Below, piece after piece: positions 60,874-64,000 of a stretch of DNA of 64,000 bases; within the stretch, counting starts at the first letter, position 1, and each line of letters starts with the position of its first letter. The notes under the pieces were generated by a model, which did not search any database, was not told the DNA's origin, and worked only from the letters and a program-made list of their open reading frames with translations. Position numbers and translations under genes: made by a program. Source of the stretch: Hoplostethus atlanticus (Eukaryota > Chordata > Actinopteri > Trachichthyiformes > Trachichthyidae); contig JAXDDX010000011.1 of the NCBI GenBank assembly GCA_034670405.1, positions 2,996,501-3,060,500 on the forward strand, in the 5' to 3' direction.

Positions 60874-63800
60874 GTCTTGTGTCAGCTGTTTGGTGAAGCT
60901 ATGCAAGACATATGTTTTCACCATTCATGTCCCAAGTGGTGCAGGAGGTGTGAGGTTGTTCCGAGAGTGTGTTTGAGTCAACACAATCCATGAACTGGGA
61001 ATTCATGCTTGCAAAAAAGATGTATTTTGTTTGGGGGGGAAAACATCTGATACTTCTGTTTGGGCAGTTGGATATGTTGTCATCCTGTACACATGTTTTT
61101 TTTTGTGATTGGCCACTTCATACCTCTCATTCAAACCTGTCCCTTAAACTATGTGGAAGAAGGAATCTGCCCTCATACATTTGTCCAGAAAGTATTCTTA
61201 TATGTAGAATGAAAACTATTTTAGCAGGAAATTAGACACCACTGACTTTACCAACATCTGGCATCTATTTCATAACTTTATTGCCAATATTTCACAGGAG
61301 AAATAATGTTAGATAATGTCCAATTTTTTGCGTTTGCTAGCCTGCGTGGATTGCATCTGTGATATATGTGGACATTTTATCGTAGGTGTATATTACATGC
61401 ACTGCATATGTGTCAGAGTTCACTTAAGTGTGTGTATGTATGTGCACGTATCTGTGTATAGACGGGTCTATCTGTGCATGTGAACGCATCTCTTTACTCA
61501 CGGGCAGGCGCGTGAGTTTCTTGTAGTATCTGTCGACTCGTCCGAACACCTCCTGGCAGTACCTCTGCAGCTCCTCCAGCTCCTCCTCGATGATGGCGGC
61601 GTCTAGAGGCTCACTCTTCTCGATCAGAGCCTCGCCCTGCCTGAACACCACCTCGATCTTCCCCGTGTTCAGAGATATCTCTTGCTGGAATGCCTGAGCA
61701 AAAGCCACACCGCCCCCGGTCAGAGCAGAGCCAAGAAGTCCAGATTGTAATAACCTTGATTGTTTCTCTTCTAGTTTTATGTTCATATTATTTAGTTTTC
61801 CCCTGCTGTATTCTGCTGCTGTTTGCTGCTGCTGCAACGACCCAATTGCCCCACAGGGATCATTAAAGTTTCATCTTCTCTTAATGAAAATAGAATAGAA
61901 TAGACACTTTATTGATGCCTGGGGGAAGGTTGATTGCCACACAGCAGCTAGTATACACAACATACAAGAAAATATTGACTTTGCGGCTAACTTGCATCTT
62001 TATCGTGTTATTTTTCACGTTGGGCTCACCAAACCAAATGTAATGCAGTGGCTGCTACGTCAATAAAGTACTAAATCTTAAATCTTGACTATTGGATCAT
62101 CCATTATGCCGGTCACTCTTACCCTGAGCTGTTTTATCTTGGCCTGGATGTCACACTCAGAAAAGTGCTCTATGTTGGTGAGCTGCAGGTCCATCTCAGT
62201 CAGCCACACCAGGATGCTGTCTCGGGCCGTCTCAAACTCCTCCCTCTGGCTGATAAAGTGCTGCGTGAACAAGAGGGAGAGAGACAACCATGCTTAAATA
62301 ATGCATGAACGGTGGGAAATTGGTTACGGATATTACCTTTAATGAATACTGCCTGCAGCAATACTGGAATGAGAGGATTGAGCTAATAGAGTGGAAACAT
62401 AGAGGTGCACTATATTCAAACACACAGCTATCTTCTTTCAAACCTCTCAATGCATCACCCCGGCCAGTGTACCTTGAGTCTGCGTAGGATGGAGGCCACC
62501 CTCTTCTGCAGGTTGTCCCATCGCCTGTTCCCGTCATGCACCATTTCTCGGAGGCGGCAGGAGGAGTCGGTGCGGTTTTCCCGGGCCAGGCGGCGGTACT
62601 GCTTGTTGATCAGCTCCAGCTGGGTCAGGCACTCCTGCACCTGGCGCTGGAACGCCTGCAACACAAACACAGACACACACACAAACACACACAAGTTACA
62701 GCTATGAAGAGAATAGACATACTTCGATATATCCACATGGTATTATATTTCCACTCAACACAGAATATTGACTTGATCTATCTATCGGTTTGCTCTAAAT
62801 GCCTCTGTGCCAACTTGAGACCCCCTGCACTCAGCTACATGCTGTAATCAGGGGTGTGATAGAGACTTTTAAAAATGTAGCACACTGTAAATCTCCCTTA
62901 AGAAATGAGTGGATGTTACATGTCAAAGTCCTGGAAGTCATATCCCTGTGTAATGAACCATTTGACCAGTCAGGCACCAATGCAGAACTGACACCAATGA
63001 CCCAGGCCACGCTAAGCGGCTAGCAGGAATGTGCACGTGCACGGTCATGGTGATGGACTGGAGCATCTGCAGCTGAGCAGACCAGGCACAGACAGGTTTC
63101 AGTAACATGACACCCATCTCTCTCTCTCCATCTCTCCACTACCTTCTAGTGGCTTTGTCTCTGCCTCAGTTCAGTTTGATAGAATTTTCTCACACAGGGG
63201 AATTTAAATGGCCCAATGGGAAAGGTGCAAAAGATGGTTGAATCCTGGTGACCTGAATTTATTTGTTTTTGTCAAATGTTTGAACACTTTTGAACAGTCC
63301 ATCCTCTGATTACCTCCCGCCTCAACATCATCACATTTCAACCGAAAATATATACAAAACACTATCACACTCTCCCTGTGTTCTACTCCACTTTCTTTTT
63401 TTTTGATGATGAATCAGAAACAAACGCACCTCAAACTTCTTCAGCTCCTCTTTAGCGACGGTGTAGAGTACTCCAGAGGAGTTAGGCAGCGCCGCCGTTC
63501 TCTCTGAGGCCTTCAGCCACTCCTCAAACCTGGAGTAATCGTCTAGAAACTTCTGCCACAACCGCCACGTCTCCTCAATCCTGCACACAAATGCAGGTCA
63601 GATATGAGGGAAACGATGTCATACCTAAAACTTTCTTAAACATACAAACAAGCATGCTCTCTTCTTTTCTATGTTCTGTTGTTTTGATTTTATCTGTTGT
63701 TGACTAATGTACTAAGTGTCTTTGAGTATTAAAACTGTGACACAGAGTATTATTATAACTTTTAGTAGTAGTAGTAGTAGTAGCATATAGGACTTGGTTG

Positions 63801-64000
63801 ATGCTCAGTATGTGTATATGCATGTGAATACAGTGTACTATGCGATGTTTATCCATAAGCCACTGACTTGAGCCTCCTCTCCATGGACATGGCACAGATG
63901 TTCCTCCAGCGTCGGTCCAGCCCCCTGGTGGCCTGCTGGATGGAGTCGCACTCCGTCTCTGTGGAGCAGGCGTCACAGTCGTGGAGCAGGACTTCACACA
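53050..64000 (-). CDS. syne1: nesprin-1 (SYNE1), C-terminal part with KASH domain; partial at window edge
   Basis: Outer nuclear membrane protein that links actin and other cytoskeleton to SUN proteins in the LINC complex. Sixteen consecutive minus-strand exons encode about 900 residues: 63868-64000 (partial), 63430-63580, 62473-62655, 62123-62260, 61502-61693, 60115-60437, 59289-59357, 58637-58770, 58258-58384, 57807-58018, 57097-57303, 56679-56807, 56236-56514, 56014-56106, 55141-55199, 53050-53326. All borders are GT-AG with compatible phases. The one break is a single extra base inside 60115-60437. Residues follow human SYNE1 closely, e.g. IEETWRLWQKFLDDY and FETARDSILVWLTEMDLQL. Spectrin repeats precede a serine-rich linker, one transmembrane helix and a KASH tail. 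The actin-binding N-terminus lies outside the window. Teleosts often have syne1a and syne1b; I cannot assign which. Confidence 0.95.
53753..53784. repeat. (AC)n microsatellite
   Basis: About 16 AC units in the last syne1 intron. Confidence 0.9.
54170..54195. repeat. (TG)n microsatellite
   Basis: About 12 TG units in the last syne1 intron. Confidence 0.88.
54252..54265. promoter_or_regulatory. perfect RFX X-box-like palindrome
   Basis: GTCTCCATGGCAAC, at the edge of a non-repetitive block (54250-54470) in the last syne1 intron. Confidence 0.5.
55141..55199 (-). CDS. syne1: syne1 short linker exon
   Basis: 59 nt. Encodes PRGKSSQAHPGRPESGPRH plus two bases; the next exon supplies C to make serine. 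Matches the human PRGKCSLSQPGPS segment. Too short to be found by length alone; supported by phase and similarity. Confidence 0.8.
55688..55711. repeat. poly-G run
   Basis: More than 18 consecutive G bases; a second run is at 55901-55913. Prone to assembly length error. Confidence 0.85.
56014..56106 (-). CDS. syne1: syne1 serine-rich linker exon
   Basis: 93 nt, phase 0 at both ends. Encodes DSLPALPVIKSDISGSTGPV and EGAITSRKRS, positionally equal to the human DELDTSGSVSPTSGRS segment. Confidence 0.8.
56236..56514 (-). CDS. syne1: syne1 spectrin-repeat exon
   Basis: 279 nt, phase 0/0. Encodes QIKRELLDSQQKVSSLQELS and CLEAQEKVHVIWNRLRLLL; last spectrin repeat before the linker. Confidence 0.95.
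56679..56807 (-). CDS. syne1: syne1 spectrin-repeat exon
   Basis: 129 nt, phase 0/0. Encodes EFHEMSHGLLLWLENIDRRR and VVPIPPKLDRETLRAHHRTL. Confidence 0.95.
57097..57303 (-). CDS. syne1: syne1 spectrin-repeat exon
   Basis: 207 nt, phase 0/0. Encodes ELQKGMDAHKSEVLSINLSS through EELQRALMQCQ. Confidence 0.95.
57807..58018 (-). CDS. syne1: syne1 spectrin-repeat exon
   Basis: 212 nt. Encodes VIERWELIQAQSLSEKHRHK through QLSTDIHTIQQRIKKLK. Its donor is the first GT of a GTGTGTGTG tract. Confidence 0.95.
58218..58249. repeat. (GT)n microsatellite
   Basis: About 16 GT units, 8 nt downstream of a syne1 donor on the minus strand. Confidence 0.9.
58258..58384 (-). CDS. syne1: syne1 exon
   Basis: 127 nt. 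Encodes MRLMGECRGSIDAVKRAEGE and the acidic TEEEEDMPGLTNPISTDTQS. Confidence 0.94.
58637..58770 (-). CDS. syne1: syne1 exon
   Basis: 134 nt. Encodes EPGQLEAHLRQLDQALDSGR through SPELDSTYMGY. Confidence 0.94.
59289..59357 (-). CDS. syne1: syne1 short exon
   Basis: 69 nt. Encodes VVIPESPEAYIKLTESTLRS; starts AT, completing the aspartate codon begun by G at 60115. Confidence 0.92.
59560..59790 (+). mobile_element. degenerate retroposon 3' tail
   Basis: GGGGATCCCTCTCTCTGAGG, CCAAGGTTTCTTCC and GTGAGGGTCTAAGG in order, ending TACAAATAAACTTGACTTGA. This order is typical of a very common dispersed element in teleost genomes. It sits in a syne1 intron. Confidence 0.55.
60115..60437 (-). CDS. syne1: syne1 exon with apparent +1 frameshift
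   Basis: Enters in phase 0 with LADDELDGSDRELDMEEGGE and reads RADRSGRDTP. The conserved continuation ASVDSIPLEWDHDYDLSRGL is one base out of frame. The exit phase only fits the second frame (TVLS then D with the next exon). Length is 323 nt where 322 would keep the frame; the extra base lies within about 60266-60275 (CCCC then AGG on the minus strand). As written, the first frame terminates within the following codons and would remove the KASH domain. Confidence 0.85.
60843..60870. repeat. (GT)n microsatellite
   Basis: About 14 GT units in a syne1 intron. Confidence 0.9.
61502..61693 (-). CDS. syne1: syne1 spectrin-repeat exon
   Basis: 192 nt, phase 0/0. Encodes AFQQEISLNTGKIEVVFRQG and the conserved IEKSEPLDAAIIEEELEEL, ending KLTRLP. 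Confidence 0.96.
61735..61960. mobile_element. two retroposon tails in tail-to-tail orientation
   Basis: Plus-oriented tail: CAACGACCCAATTGCCCCAC, then GGGATCATTAAAG. It is followed at once by a minus-oriented tail: TAGACACTTTATTGATGCCT, then GGGGGAAGGTTGATTG. Both are common LINE-like 3' ends in fish. They lie directly upstream of a syne1 acceptor on the minus strand. Confidence 0.5.
62123..62260 (-). CDS. syne1: syne1 spectrin-repeat exon
   Basis: 138 nt, phase 0/0. Encodes HFISQREEFETARDSILVWL and TNIEHFSECDIQAKIKQLR, almost identical to human. Confidence 0.97.
62473..62655 (-). CDS. syne1: syne1 spectrin-repeat exon
   Basis: 183 nt, phase 0/0. Encodes AFQRQVQECLTQLELINKQY and RRWDNLQKRVASILRRLK. 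Confidence 0.97.
63430..63580 (-). CDS. syne1: syne1 spectrin-repeat exon
   Basis: 151 nt. First G completes lysine; then IEETWRLWQKFLDDYSRFEE through VAKEELKKFE. Confidence 0.97.
63868..64000 (-). CDS. syne1: syne1 exon, truncated by window edge
   Basis: Encodes CEVLLHDCDACSTETECDSI through RRWRNICAMSMERRLK, then donor GTCAGT. The acceptor lies beyond the window. Confidence 0.9.

Noticed and set aside
59143..64000. CRISPR arrays, bacterial operons or viral genes anywhere in the window
   Set aside because: Nothing in the window resembles these; the tandem repeats are eukaryotic microsatellites and one 11-bp minisatellite.

Overview
This window is vertebrate nuclear DNA from a ray-finned fish. 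It has GT-AG introns, abundant (CA)n/(GT)n/(GA)n microsatellites, and five recognisable protein-coding genes. Their order and orientation match human 6q25.1: akap12 (+), zbtb2 (-), armt1 (+), esr1 (+), syne1 (-). The estrogen receptor A/B domain and C-terminus look more like spiny-rayed fishes (medaka-like) than zebrafish or trout. I infer an acanthomorph teleost; the species cannot be named from the sequence.

Layout. 1-8.5 kb: no gene found, probably akap12 upstream or intron sequence. 8.5-21.4 kb: akap12 (gravin scaffold), beta-type isoform, made of a 25-nt first coding exon and one giant exon, with an intron in the 3'UTR. 21.6-30.1 kb: zbtb2 on the minus strand, tail-to-tail with akap12, with a CpG-rich 5' region next to a long CA repeat. 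30.1-34.4 kb: intergenic. 34.4-37.7 kb: armt1, five coding exons. 39.2-51 kb: esr1, nine coding exons plus an inferred untranslated first exon, with long and short N-terminal starts. 51.7-64 kb: the 3' end of syne1 (nesprin-1 giant) on the minus strand, sixteen exons running off the right edge, with spectrin repeats and the C-terminal KASH domain.

The genes do not form one pathway; this is a conserved linkage block. rmnd1 and ccdc170, which sit in the human block, were not found. The products are a PKA/PKC scaffold, a BTB zinc-finger repressor, a metal-dependent carbohydrate phosphatase, a nuclear hormone receptor and a nuclear-envelope linker.

Most notable points: a +1 reading-frame break inside an otherwise intact syne1 exon; a (GT)23 repeat ending 8 nt from the esr1 exon-5 splice acceptor; a near-perfect 34-bp hairpin in an esr1 intron; a 17-glycine hinge expansion and a split exon 4 in esr1; the 9-residue beta start of akap12; several RFX X-box-like palindromes; and candidate conserved regulatory blocks. 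I found no evidence of a novel multi-gene system.
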